Positions 34,210 to 42,128 are shown, numbered from the stretch's first letter. The stretch: DNA of 42,128 nucleotides from Thermoclostridium sp036562185 (GCA_036562185.1 DATCKN010000060.1:1-42128); one strand, 5' to 3'. Notes: generated by a model from the sequence alone, not told the origin. Numbers and translations are program-made.

Positions 34210-35148
34210 CTATCCATTCATCATCCGTAATAACCTTAAATAATGGTTTGCTTCACGAAGTACATGATCAGCCAGTAAGGGAGGAATTATGGATTTTATT
34301 CTGCATCCTAATATTCCTTCTGTTCCTGCTCTTTTGAAATTCCTTATCCCATCGGTAAGCTGCAGGCTTTCCCGTTTTATTTGGTTTTCAGCCGTTCTGA
34401 TACATTCTTTAACTAATTTTTCAAAACCTTGTGCAAAAGTTCTTGCGGTTCCTTTCAAATCCCTTTCTGACGGATCCAGCATTCCATCAATGAATAATGC
34501 ATGCTCGCCCATTAAATGATTCCAGAAATTCAGTTCTTCACATAGGGTTTGTTTCGGAAGTTCTTTATTCTGCAGGGATTTTAGTGTTTTCATGTAATAA
34601 TTTGCTTCATGAATGAGATGGTCCAACAACTCGTCATACAGGTTGATGAATATTTTGCATCCGCCTGCAAGAGCCAGTATTCTTTTTTTGAAGTTGATTA
34701 CCCTTTCAAGCAGGTTCATTGTTCTTTGATTTAAATCGCTGACTATAAGTTCTGATGAACCCCTGTAATAGTCACCTGGAAAGCTTGAAAGCCCCACCAG
34801 TTCATATTCGGCTTCGGTAATTCCGGTGTTTATGCCCGCTCCCGTTAATCTTGAGTTTACTTCTTCCGCCCTTAAAGTATAAGGAGTTACCAGTTCGTTT
34901 GAGTTAATAACACTGATGGATATGGCCCTGTTGGCATAATACACCGTTTCGGACAGAAGATGTTCAAACCCCTCTTTCAGCGCGTTAGCTTCAGCAATAT
35001 AGGCTGTTTCAACAGGCGATAAACTTGTTTCAATAAAAAACATATGCTCTTTCATTATTCTTTGAAAGAAAAGGTTTATCTCCAGTGAAATTCTTATGAA
35101 CTCCTGATTTGACAGCAATTCAATACTCTCCTTTACAAAATATTGCAC
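34210..35148 (-). CDS. DUF2935-type two-repeat helical protein
   Basis: The 312-residue all-helical protein is a member of the DUF2935 group known in Bacillus and Clostridia. It is internally duplicated: FFQRIMKEHMFFIETSLSP in the first half matches FWNHLMGEHALFIDGMLDP in the second. Each half also has a later HxxxEAxYY or HVLREANHY element. The conserved Glu/His positions suggest a ferritin-like metal site, but no activity is established. It has no membrane helix. It is divergent from the DUF2804 remnant, and its minus-strand start has a GGAGA ribosome binding site. Confidence 0.82.
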   Translation of the reverse strand: MQYFVKESIELLSNQEFIRISLEINLFFQRIMKEHMFFIETSLSPVETAYIAEANALKEGFEHLLSETVYYANRAISISVINSNELVTPYTLRAEEVNSRLTGAGINTGITEAEYELVGLSSFPGDYYRGSSELIVSDLNQRTMNLLERVINFKKRILALAGGCKIFINLYDELLDHLIHEANYYMKTLKSLQNKELPKQTLCEELNFWNHLMGEHALFIDGMLDPSERDLKGTARTFAQGFEKLVKECIRTAENQIKRESLQLTDGIRNFKRAGTEGILGCRIKSIIPPLLADHVLREANHYLRLLRMMNG

Positions 35149-35244
35149 ACTATATAATACTTATAACGACGCAAAAAGTGTCTGTCTTGCTGGTTCAGAT
35201 GAGAGGCCTTAGAAAAACCTGGATTATGGAATGTGTAAAATCTG

Positions 35245-35273
35245 TAGTCGTTGTCTCATTAAAGTGGTATAAT
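35245..35273 (+). promoter_or_regulatory. Possible promoter of the DUF2804 gene
   Basis: A consensus TATAAT at 35268-35273 is paired with a poor -35 box (TAGTCG, 35245-35250) at 17 bases. It lies in the divergent region between the DUF2935 and DUF2804 genes. Confidence 0.4.
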
Positions 35274-35392
35274 TAAGCTGAAACGGTTAATCACATCTGT
35301 GCATTTCAAAATCATTTTTTGCTTAACTCCGGTACCAATGATAAATAAAAAAGTGCATTTTCTTTTGTTTTATGAAGGGGAGGAGGTAAAAT

Positions 35393-36377
35393 ATGCAGCA
35401 TGAAATTGTAAATCAGGCGCCATTGCTTGATGAACAGGGAAATGTAATGGAAGCAGGGTATGCTAAAAAGCTTTTGCCGGTCTATAACCGCAGGGATATT
35501 AAAGCAAACGGATTACGAATCAAAGAATGGGATTATTACCTTGTGAATAATGACCACTTTGCTGTGGCATTGACCATTGCTGATAATTCCTACATGGGTT
35601 TTGATTCCATATCCTTTTTACACTTTGACGAGCGATGGTCTTCCTTCAACTTCAGCGGAAGGCGATGTGGAAGTACATAACAGCAATTATAAAATAAAAT
35701 TCAGCCATAAAAACGGCAAGCGCATTCTGGATTTCCACATGGAACGTTTTATTGATGAAACACCAATAACAGGACAGATTATTCTCACATGTGAACCCGA
35801 AGAAAGCATGGTTATAGTAATTCCTTTCCATAAAAAAAAGCATTTCTATTACAACCAGAAAATTAACTGCATGCGTGCAGAAGGTACAGTTATTGTAAAC
35901 GGGAAGGAATACATATTTAATCCCGGTGAATCCTTTGCAGTTCTGGACTGGGGAAGAGGTGTGTGGACTTATAAAAACACATGGTACTGGGGCAGTGCTT
36001 CAGGGCTTGCAGACGGTGTTCCCTTTGGATTCAATATAGGCTATGGATTCGGAGACACCTCCGCTGCGACCGAGAACATGCTGTTTTACGACGGAAAAGC
36101 CCACAAGTTAAGCAATGTATATTGGAATATCCCTTTAAATGAAAATGGAAAAGAAGATTATCTGAAGCCATGGAAATTTACCAGCGATGACGGCCGCTTT
36201 GAAATGAAATTCCAGCCTGTTCTTGACCGCGCATCCTGTACGAGTGTGCTTGTGATTAAGTCAGACCAGCACCAGGTATTCGGGCGCTTTACCGGAAAAG
36301 CCGTACTTGATGATGGAAAGGTAATTGAGGTAAAGGACCTGACAGGCTTTGCCGAGAAGGTCTATAACAGGTGGTAG
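35393..36377 (+). pseudogene. DUF2804-family protein, split by a frameshifting deletion
   Basis: The N-terminal reading (35393 to about 35640) matches the start of DUF2804 proteins (KEWDYYLVNNDHFAVALTIA, YMGFDSISFLHFDERW), then runs out of frame and stops at 35680. The C-terminal part continues in another frame from GLPSTSAEGDVEVHN near 35637 to the stop at 36377, with the family's later strands (FAVLDWGRGVWTYKNTWYWG). Where the frames meet, the usual linker between FDEKW and LPSTS-type sequence (roughly 15-20 residues by memory of the family) seems absent. This suggests a small deletion that also shifted the frame. It could be true decay or an assembly error. Confidence 0.78.
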
Positions 36378-36413
36378 TAATACAGGTTGAATCAATTTTA
36401 TACTTAGCATTAG

Positions 36414-36444
36414 TAAGGCGGGAAGTATTTCTGTTCCCGCCTTA
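36414..36444. terminator. Bidirectional terminator between DUF2804 and thrS
   Basis: TAAGGCGGGAA at 36414-36424 and TTCCCGCCTTA at 36434-36444 form an 11-bp stem with a nine-base loop between the converging genes. T-tracts on either side are short. Confidence 0.75.
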
Positions 36445-36449
36445 ACCGA

Positions 36450-38216
36450 TTAATCCATAATATATTTCGGTACTCCCATGTCGAGTTCGGGCTTGATTTT
36501 TTCCAGGAAACTTTCCAGTGCCATGCTTCCTAGATTACCTTCCTTCCTGGAACGTACAGACACGCTGTTTGCTTCAATTTCCTTGTCTCCTATTATGAAT
36601 ATGATTGGAATTTTTTCCAGCTCCATTTTTCTAATCTTTGCGTTCATTTTGTCATCGCTTGAGTCGAAGCTGACTCTTAGCCCCAGCCTTTTCAGTTTTA
36701 CCGAAAGGTCTTTGCAGTAGTCATTTTGGCGGCTGCTTACAGGAACAATTCCAATCTGGACGGGTGCAAACCACAGCGGAAAATCCCCGTTATAATGCTC
36801 AATAAGCAATGCAAAGAATCTTTCCAGGCTTCCGAACAATGCCCTGTGAACCATCAGTGGAGTATGTTTCAGTCCATCGGCTCCAATATATTTCATGTTG
36901 AATCTTTCGGGAAGATTGAAGTCATACTGGATGGTGCTGCACTGCCATTCCCTGCCCAAAGCGTCCCTTAGCTTTAAGTCTATTTTTGGTCCGTAAAAAG
37001 CTCCGCCGCCTTCATCAATTTCATATTCCAGTCCGGCTTTAATTACAGCCGCTTTCAGAGCGTCAATTGCATTGTCCCAGTCTTCTGCGCTGCCAATTGA
37101 CTTATTTTCGGGCCTTGTTGCCACGTACGCCTTAAAATCTTTCAACCCGAATGACTGCAGAATATACAGGGAAAACTTCAGTACATTGAAGATCTCGTCA
37201 TAAGCCTGCTCGGGAGTACAGATTATATGCGCATCATCCTGTGTAAACCCTCTGACTCTCGTAAGCCCCTGGAGCGTCCCCGAAAGTTCATACCGGTACA
37301 CCGTGCCGTATTCGGCATAGCGCACGGGCAGATCCCTGTATGAATGTATTGAGCTGTTATATATCATCACATGGAAAGGGCAGCTCATTGGCTTAAGATA
37401 GTACTCCTCATTGTCTATTTCAATGGCGCTGTACATTGTATCCTTATAATACTGCAGGTGTCCGGAGGTTTTCCACAACTCCGACCGTCCTATATGCGGC
37501 GTATACACCCATTCGTAACCGTTAAGGATATGTGCCGACTGGCTGAATTTTTCCAGCAGGTATCTGACCATGGCACCTTTTGGATGCCACAAAACAAGCC
37601 CCTGCCCAACATCCTGGGAAAGGCTGAAAAGATCCAGCTGTTTCCCCAGAATTCGGTGGTCACGTTTGCTTGCTTCTTCAATCCTGCTGATATATGCTTT
37701 TAGTTCTTCTTCATTCTCCCAGGCTGTTCCGGAAACCCGCTGGAGCATTGCTTTGCCGGAATCTCCTTTCCAATATGCACCGGAGAAGCCCATAAGTTTG
37801 AATGCCTGTGGATTCAAATCTTCAAGCGAAGATAAGAGAGAACCATTACATAAATCAAGGAAGCTCCCGATCTGGCATATTGTAACGTCAGAGTTTTCCT
37901 GGCTTTCAGAAAGCTCGTCAATTAGTTCAAGCTTATAGGGCTGGCAGGAAAATATTCTGCGGGCCTCTGCTATGCTTACAGACTTAAGTTTTACCTGATA
38001 TCCTTTTCCAATTATATCCCGTATTTTACCTTCTATTTGATTTAAATCTTCCAGAACGAAAGGCCTTGGTAATTCAAAATCATAAAAGAATTCATCTTCT
38101 GAAACCGATCCTGTTCCCAGTTTAACATTGCTGAAAATTTCATTCACGGCATAAGCCAGAACAAGAGCCATAGTATTTTTTACTTTATATAACATTTCAT
38201 TATCAATATTACTCAT
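36450..38216 (-). CDS. thrS: Threonyl-tRNA synthetase lacking TGS domain and editing residues
   Basis: This 588-residue class II synthetase keeps the aminoacylation core: motif 2 RVRGFTQDDAHIIC (about 320-333), motif 3 PLMVHRALFGSLERF (about 452-466) and the zinc ligands Cys (KPMSCPFH), His (DDAHIIC) and His (MVHRA). The C-terminal anticodon domain is present. The N-terminal TGS domain is absent. The editing-type domain is present but its metal/catalytic set is broken: HxxxH of normal ThrRS is N14 and L18 (NTMALVL), and CxxxH is C123 with L127 (CNGSL). It should charge threonine but not clear Ser-tRNA-Thr. GTG 38225 is upstream of ATG 38216, but AAGGAG lies eight bases before the ATG. A T-box with an ACC specifier controls it. 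Confidence 0.93.
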   Translation of the reverse strand: MSNIDNEMLYKVKNTMALVLAYAVNEIFSNVKLGTGSVSEDEFFYDFELPRPFVLEDLNQIEGKIRDIIGKGYQVKLKSVSIAEARRIFSCQPYKLELIDELSESQENSDVTICQIGSFLDLCNGSLLSSLEDLNPQAFKLMGFSGAYWKGDSGKAMLQRVSGTAWENEEELKAYISRIEEASKRDHRILGKQLDLFSLSQDVGQGLVLWHPKGAMVRYLLEKFSQSAHILNGYEWVYTPHIGRSELWKTSGHLQYYKDTMYSAIEIDNEEYYLKPMSCPFHVMIYNSSIHSYRDLPVRYAEYGTVYRYELSGTLQGLTRVRGFTQDDAHIICTPEQAYDEIFNVLKFSLYILQSFGLKDFKAYVATRPENKSIGSAEDWDNAIDALKAAVIKAGLEYEIDEGGGAFYGPKIDLKLRDALGREWQCSTIQYDFNLPERFNMKYIGADGLKHTPLMVHRALFGSLERFFALLIEHYNGDFPLWFAPVQIGIVPVSSRQNDYCKDLSVKLKRLGLRVSFDSSDDKMNAKIRKMELEKIPIIFIIGDKEIEANSVSVRSRKEGNLGSMALESFLEKIKPELDMGVPKYIMD

Positions 38217-38549
38217 AAAAAACACTCCTTTACCGTTTTATTGCCTGGCAGAGACTAATCACCGCCAGACGCATGCTTGTAAAAACCTGCTAAGACACGT
38301 GTATCTAAAGGTAACCAAAGTTCTGCCCTTGAAGGCAGAAGTACTTGCAGCCTTTGTACTCGTAAATTTGCACTGCTGACTATGTTTTGCCGTGCACATG
38401 CACATAAAGATTACTTATCAACGATAAAGAAGCGACTAGTTATACTACCCGAACTGTCAGAAAAACATATTACATTGCCGTCATATGAGATACATGCAAA
38501 AACATATAGTATTCTTCTCACAGTCCATACACCACCTTCCGGGTATAAT
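38217..38549 (-). other. Long leader between the thr T-box terminator and thrS
   Basis: About 330 bases separate the T-box terminator from the ThrRS start codon, far more than in the valS leader. Hairpins are visible, such as TTCTGCC/GGCAGAA at 38321-38340 and CTGGC/GCCAG near 38242-38269. I found no conserved motif of a known second riboswitch and no convincing ORF. It may contain a second regulatory structure or simply spacer DNA. Confidence 0.45.
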
Positions 38550-38803
38550 AAAAAACTCCCATCCCACTAAGGGATGAGAGCAGTTCTCATGGTTCCACCC
38601 AAATTACAGTTGCTTTAAGCAACTATCACTCATTGCGATTATAACGGAATCACCGGTTGTACTTACTTAAGGTTCGGTACACTGCTCAAAGGGGGTTTTC
38701 GATTTTCCATGTTTGGAAGCGCTCTCAGCCGCCGACGCTCCCTCTCTGATAAACTGGGCAAAATCTACTCGTCCTTGTCATCGCATTTGCCTGTATGTTT
38801 TTA
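38550..38803 (-). promoter_or_regulatory. T-box riboswitch, threonine-specific (specifier ACC)
   Basis: On the minus strand the T-box GGGTGGAACCATGAG lies at 38600-38586. A terminator CTCTCATCCC/GGGATGGGAG with a T-run follows to 38550. The stem I segment GAAA-ACC-CCC-TTTGAG matches the valS leader in register and places the specifier at 38696-38694 (ACC, threonine). Low charged tRNA-Thr(GGU) should therefore raise expression of the downstream ThrRS gene. The 5' limit is set from the promoter. Confidence 0.95.
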
Positions 38804-38806
38804 AAT

Positions 38807-38834
38807 ATTATAGCAGATATTTTTTAAAAGTAAA
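38807..38834 (-). promoter_or_regulatory. Promoter of the thrS T-box transcript
   Basis: On the minus strand a TATAAT (38812-38807), extended by an upstream TGC, has a TTTACT -35-like box (38834-38829) at 16 bases. The extended -10 may compensate for the weak -35. Confidence 0.6.
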
Positions 38835-39157
38835 ACAAATTTTAAGAAGGTTTATATACTTATAAATTGTAACATTAAATGCCTGAAGTTTTAGTAAACC
38901 GAAAATACTTACCGGAGTTTGCTTTCATATAACGTATATTTATTCTCGGCCTGTATTTCATTATTTTCTGCAAAATTCACCCTCATATATTATGTATGAA
39001 CATATTCCATCATTATTTATGGAAAAAAATCTATATCAAAAACCGAATTATGATAATATGCTTTCAAAGAAAATGAGGTGTTTTTTACCATTAAATAAAA
39101 GCGGTTTAATTCGAAACATGTAGATTAAGTGGTTTACATTCTATTTAATTTATTGAT
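38835..39157. other. AT-rich divergent intergenic region
   Basis: This stretch between the thrS promoter and the MetRS-like promoter shows no gene, T-box or other recognised RNA. It is strongly AT-rich. Confidence 0.5.
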
Positions 39158-39186
39158 TTCAACCTTAAGCTGTGCAATAATATAAT
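39158..39186 (+). promoter_or_regulatory. Promoter of the MetRS-like gene
   Basis: TTCAAC at 39158-39163 and TATAAT at 39181-39186 are 17 bases apart. A leader of about 200 bases would follow, containing an imperfect CAGTTTAAG/CTTAACTG hairpin (39313-39344) but no T-box motif. Confidence 0.5.
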
Positions 39187-39378
39187 AATAAAAGCTGGGC
39201 ATATTTTGTAAAAACATGATATATCGGATTAAGGCAGTTATTTAAAGTTACTGGCTCTGGCTGTTTATAAGATGCACTCTGATTTACTTCAGGGACATTT
39301 GGAATAAATAAGAACAGTTTAAGAAAAAATTAGCTTAACTGTGAACATAAAAGTTATTTTTATAGGAGGATGATTTAC

Positions 39379-39393
39379 TTGGGGCAGAAATGA
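39379..39393 (+). CDS. Possible four-codon leader overlapping the MetRS-like start
   Basis: The strong AGGAGG at 39365-39370 is 20 bases from ATG 39390 but nine bases from a TTG that opens the frame TTG-GGG-CAG-AAA-TGA. Its stop overlaps the ATG as ATGA. Translation of this mini-frame could couple to the main gene. It could also be chance, since the main ATG may be used directly or ATG 39453 may be the real start. Confidence 0.3.
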   Translation: MGQK

Positions 39394-41453
39394 ATAATGG
39401 CAATATAAAGGTTACTGAATGTAAAATCGATAACAAAGAGGAATGTAAGAATATGGATGATAATAAACATTGTTCGGGCAGACCCAAATTCCCTAAAAGG
39501 GCAGTTGTTACAGCAGGAATGCCATATGGAAACAAAGAATTACACCTTGGGCATATTGGCGGTGTTTTCGTGCATGCCGATACCTATGCGCGGTTTTTGC
39601 GCGATCGTATAGGTAAGGAAAATGTGATATTTGTTTCAGGTACCGACTGTTATGGTTCCCCAATACTGGAACACTACCGCCAGTTGGTTGAGAGCGGTTC
39701 ATTTAACGGGACCATAGACGATTTTGTTCAGCGCAATCACGATCTCCAGCAGGAGGTATTGGATAATTACTATATAGCTATAAATCTTTTTGCAGCTTCA
39801 AGCTTTGGCCCTGCTGCCAAAAACCACAGGGAATTTTCAAAAGAATTTATTGAAAGACTGTATGAAAACGGACATTTGGTAAAAATGACCACATCCCAGT
39901 TCTATGATCCTGAGCTTGGTGTTTTCCTCAATGGCCGCCAGGTTGTTGGAAAGTGTCCCATTGAAGGATGCAAATCCGAAAGGGGTTATGCAGATGAATG
40001 TTCATTAGGGCATCAATACATGCCTGCGGATTTGATTGATCCAAAAAGCACGCTTACAGGGAAAAGACCCGAAATGAGGGATGTTACGAACTGGTATTTC
40101 AAGCTCGACAGTTTCCGCGATCTTTTAATCCAGTGGGTAGAGAAGCTTGAAAAAGATGAAAGATCCAGGAATTTTGTCATTAAAAGCATAAAGGAATTCC
40201 TTGAACCTCCGGTTATTTATGTAAAGAGGGAATTTGCTGATGTATTGGAAACGATAAAGGATAAGCTTCCTGACTACGAGTTTATTGACGAGGGCAAATC
40301 CTCTGTAATAATGTCTTTTGACAGCCTGGAAAAAAGAGAAAAAGCATCATTAATACTCGCTGAAAACGGTATCCGTTTCCGTACCGGGAAAACCCTTGTG
40401 CCGTTCAGGCTTACCGGCAATATAGAGTGGGGAGTACCTGCACCGTGCATTGAAGGTCTTGATGGCCTTACAGTCTGGGTATGGCCTGAGTCCCTCTGGG
40501 CTCCTATATCATTCACAATGACTTATCTTGAAATGAATGGGAATGACAGGAATAAATGGAGAGAATGGTGGTGTTCGAAGGATTCCCAGGTTTATCAGTT
40601 CCTCGGTGAAGACAATGTATATTTTTACGGTCCTGCAGAAATGGCAATGTTCATGGCTCAGCAGGGCAAAGAGCCGTCTGTTGAACCACCCGAGGGCGAA
40701 CTGCAATTACCGAAGCTGATTGTTAATAATCATATTTTATTCTTGAACAAAAAGGCAAGCAGCAGTGGCGAAATTAAGCCGCCTTCCGCAAGGGAATTGC
40801 TTGAACATTACACACCCGAGCAGTTGCGAGCTCATTTCCTTGGCTTGGGCCTTGGAATCAGAAGTGTAGGTTTCCAGCCAAAACCGTTTAATCCTGCTGC
40901 TTCAGAGAAGGACAGCGATCCTGTATTAAAAGAGGGTAACCTGCTCACTAATGTATTTAACCGGGCTGTAAGGTCATGTTTCTATACAGCCCAGAAATAC
41001 ACTGACGGTAAGATTCCTGTGAGAAGTATCAGCGACGAGGTAATAAAAGAGGCCAACGAAACCATTCTTGAATATGAAAGGCTGATGTACAGGTTTGAGT
41101 TCCACCAGGTTATGAACCTGATGGATACTTATATCCGCAATATAAATAAATATTGGTCGAAAAATATTAAAGAAGCTGAAACAGAAAATAATGATGACTT
41201 AAGATTGCAGGTTTTGGCCGATACTTTCCATATGGTCCGCACTGCGGCTGTCCTTATGCATCCGATAGCTCCGAAAGGAACAGAAATGATACGGGATTAC
41301 CTGAATGTAGGAGAAGAGCTGTGGAGCTGGGACAGGATATTTGATCCAATATATAGCTTTATGGACAATCCTGAAGAACATAAACTGAAATTCCTTGAAC
41401 CCAGGGTTGACTTTTTTAAGAAGCATCCAAGCCAAATCAGCCAGTATGAATAA
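39390..41453 (+). CDS. Methionyl-tRNA synthetase-like class I protein without KMSKS lysine
   Basis: The 687-residue protein has a MetRS-type Rossmann fold. It has the HIGH motif as HLGH (52-55, PYGNKELHLGHIGG), a connective zinc-knuckle region (C189, C194, C204), and a helical anticodon-binding-like domain from about residue 520 (NLLTNVFNRAVRSCFYTA). The KMSKS loop reads NKKASSSG (K455-G460) instead of KMSKSRG, so the second, catalytic lysine is missing. Residues 270-345 carry extra sequence relative to ordinary MetRS. It may charge tRNA weakly, use another substrate, or serve as a paralogue with a changed drug target. An alternative start is ATG 39453 behind AGAGGA, removing a 21-residue hydrophilic lead. 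It is divergent from the T-box-controlled thrS and has a terminator. Confidence 0.82.
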   Translation: MNNGNIKVTECKIDNKEECKNMDDNKHCSGRPKFPKRAVVTAGMPYGNKELHLGHIGGVFVHADTYARFLRDRIGKENVIFVSGTDCYGSPILEHYRQLVESGSFNGTIDDFVQRNHDLQQEVLDNYYIAINLFAASSFGPAAKNHREFSKEFIERLYENGHLVKMTTSQFYDPELGVFLNGRQVVGKCPIEGCKSERGYADECSLGHQYMPADLIDPKSTLTGKRPEMRDVTNWYFKLDSFRDLLIQWVEKLEKDERSRNFVIKSIKEFLEPPVIYVKREFADVLETIKDKLPDYEFIDEGKSSVIMSFDSLEKREKASLILAENGIRFRTGKTLVPFRLTGNIEWGVPAPCIEGLDGLTVWVWPESLWAPISFTMTYLEMNGNDRNKWREWWCSKDSQVYQFLGEDNVYFYGPAEMAMFMAQQGKEPSVEPPEGELQLPKLIVNNHILFLNKKASSSGEIKPPSARELLEHYTPEQLRAHFLGLGLGIRSVGFQPKPFNPAASEKDSDPVLKEGNLLTNVFNRAVRSCFYTAQKYTDGKIPVRSISDEVIKEANETILEYERLMYRFEFHQVMNLMDTYIRNINKYWSKNIKEAETENNDDLRLQVLADTFHMVRTAAVLMHPIAPKGTEMIRDYLNVGEELWSWDRIFDPIYSFMDNPEEHKLKFLEPRVDFFKKHPSQISQYE

Positions 41454-41470
41454 AGGTATTTTATATTAAG

Positions 41471-41496
41471 AAGGCGGAGTTTAAACTCCGCCTTTG
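41471..41496 (+). terminator. Intrinsic terminator after the MetRS-like gene
   Basis: AAGGCGGAGTTT and AAACTCCGCCTT form a perfect 24-base palindrome (41471-41494). A short T-rich tail follows. It may also act on the minus strand, where it faces the end of the chemotaxis gene. Confidence 0.8.
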
Positions 41497-41587
41497 TTAT
41501 TTATCAATTATGAGTCAACCGGTAAAATGCCCCCTCAAAATGGCTTATATATGCCAGGAAATCTTTTAATTTACATAAAACCCCTAT

Positions 41588-41614
41588 TGCCGGAAGATAA
41601 TTTTCTGCCGGCAT
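41588..41614 (-). terminator. Possible terminator of the chemotaxis receptor gene
   Basis: On the minus strand TGCCGG and CCGGCA pair around a 14-base AT-rich loop just past the stop codon. The T-tract after it is poor, so the call is weak. Confidence 0.4.
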
Positions 41615-41632
41615 TTTACCTTATTGCATGGA

Positions 41633-42128
41633 TTAGATTTTGAAAACACTGATGGACTCTTTCATTCTGTTCGCCAGTTCACCCAGTTCTTTTGACAGGG
41701 AAGCAAGGTGTTCAATACTTGCCAGCTGTTCTTCCGTTGAGGCATTGACTTCCTCGGATGATGCAGCAGTCTCATCGGATACCGCAGAAATATTCTGAAT
41801 CGATGACAGTGAGTCGGCTTTAAATTCATCCATTTCCTTGGTTTCCTTCCTGATTTCTTCAATTCTTTCGGCAAGTGCCTGCATTGAAGCAGTTATTCTG
41901 TTGAAGAACTCAATGGTATTATTTACTGATTCATTCTGAGCCCTCAGTGCTTCTTCAATTTCAGTTGAACGCATAACTGTCGTCTGTGTCTGTTTCAGCG
42001 TGTTATTAATTATTGATGAAATTTCCCTGGTAGCTTCCATGGACTGCTCTGCAAGCTTTCTGACTTCATCGGCAACCACTGCGAAACCTCGCCCTGATTC
42101 ACCGGCCCTTGCAGCTTCAATAGCAGCA
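41633..42128 (-). CDS. Methyl-accepting chemotaxis protein, C-terminal part (partial)
   Basis: The gene runs off the right edge; only its last 165 or so residues are present. The visible part is the cytoplasmic signalling domain: the hairpin tip EAARAGESGRGFAVVADEVR next to the edge contacts CheA and CheW, followed by a long coiled coil with methylation-type Ala/Ser/Glu heptads (EETAASSEEVNASTEEQ is close to it). Sensor, transmembrane and HAMP regions lie outside the window. It suggests that the organism is motile or has a chemotaxis-like pathway. Confidence 0.95.
   Translation of the reverse strand, partial: AAIEAARAGESGRGFAVVADEVRKLAEQSMEATREISSIINNTLKQTQTTVMRSTEIEEALRAQNESVNNTIEFFNRITASMQALAERIEEIRKETKEMDEFKADSLSSIQNISAVSDETAASSEEVNASTEEQLASIEHLASLSKELGELANRMKESISVFKI

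Noticed and set aside
36414..36444. Inverted repeat as a mobile-element end
   Set aside because: It is a single copy between converging stop codons and is adequately explained as a terminator; no transposase or target duplication is nearby.
38382..38570. 62-codon ORF in the thrS leader on the plus strand
   Set aside because: It runs antisense into the T-box terminator and has no ribosome binding site.
38835..39389. Possible T-box for the MetRS-like gene
   Set aside because: The GGTGG-ACC core, specifier segment and terminator are all missing on the plus strand.

Overview
The window reads as a chromosomal segment of a low-to-moderate GC Clostridia-type Firmicute. The support is two T-box leaders, a TPP riboswitch, AGGAGG-type ribosome binding sites with TTG and GTG starts, intrinsic terminators with T-tracts, an S-layer-homology protein with a GH18 domain, rubrerythrin and an EFR1-type flavodoxin/ferredoxin protein (an anaerobic lifestyle). 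I saw no tRNA, rRNA, CRISPR array, insertion sequence or phage genes.

Layout. 1-3065: a valine-specific T-box leader and a valyl-tRNA synthetase of the archaeal/rickettsial subtype. 3267-6696: UV-damage endonuclease UvsE, an XRE-AbrB regulator and a two-gene ABC-2 exporter. 6720-8802 (minus): an SLC13/ArsB-like transporter followed by an alpha/beta hydrolase whose ribosome binding site lies inside a long hairpin. 9070-12181: a 2-hydroxyacid dehydrogenase and a glycosyltransferase-acyltransferase fusion. 12200-14188 (minus): a thiamine salvage operon under a TPP riboswitch (internally deleted thiM, thiE, HAD phosphatase). 14284-17966: an ECF sigma factor with a membrane partner, and a TPR/lytic transglycosylase. 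18023-19598: a leader with promoter, two short ORFs and two terminators in front of a stand-alone rsgA. 19837-28121: two uncharacterised membrane proteins, rubrerythrin, MtnA, SLH-GH18 protein, MFS transporter, cupin and EFR1 protein. 28228-29361 (minus): a serine beta-lactamase-like protein. 29626-32178: an ABC-2 exporter with two permeases. 32347-34028: a second ECF sigma factor with a repeat protein of unknown function. 34210-36377: a DUF2935 protein and a broken DUF2804 gene. 36450-41496: a T-box-controlled threonyl-tRNA synthetase divergent from a MetRS-like protein. 41633-42128: the C-terminal end of a chemotaxis receptor.

The most unusual theme is non-standard aminoacyl-tRNA synthetases. 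The ValRS is of the archaeal-like subtype. The ThrRS keeps its aminoacylation motifs but has lost both editing histidine positions of HxxxH and the histidine of CxxxH, and it lacks the TGS domain. The MetRS-like protein has lost the second lysine of KMSKS. The ThrRS and ValRS leaders align exactly at the specifier region, giving ACC (Thr) and GTA (Val).

The second strong signal is the rsgA leader, built like a translation-dependent transcription attenuator of the sort found in front of ribosome-targeting antibiotic resistance genes. Two genes (thiM, DUF2804) carry internal deletions relative to their families; whether this is real decay or an assembly problem cannot be told from the sequence. 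All family assignments are from motif recognition by eye, without database searches.
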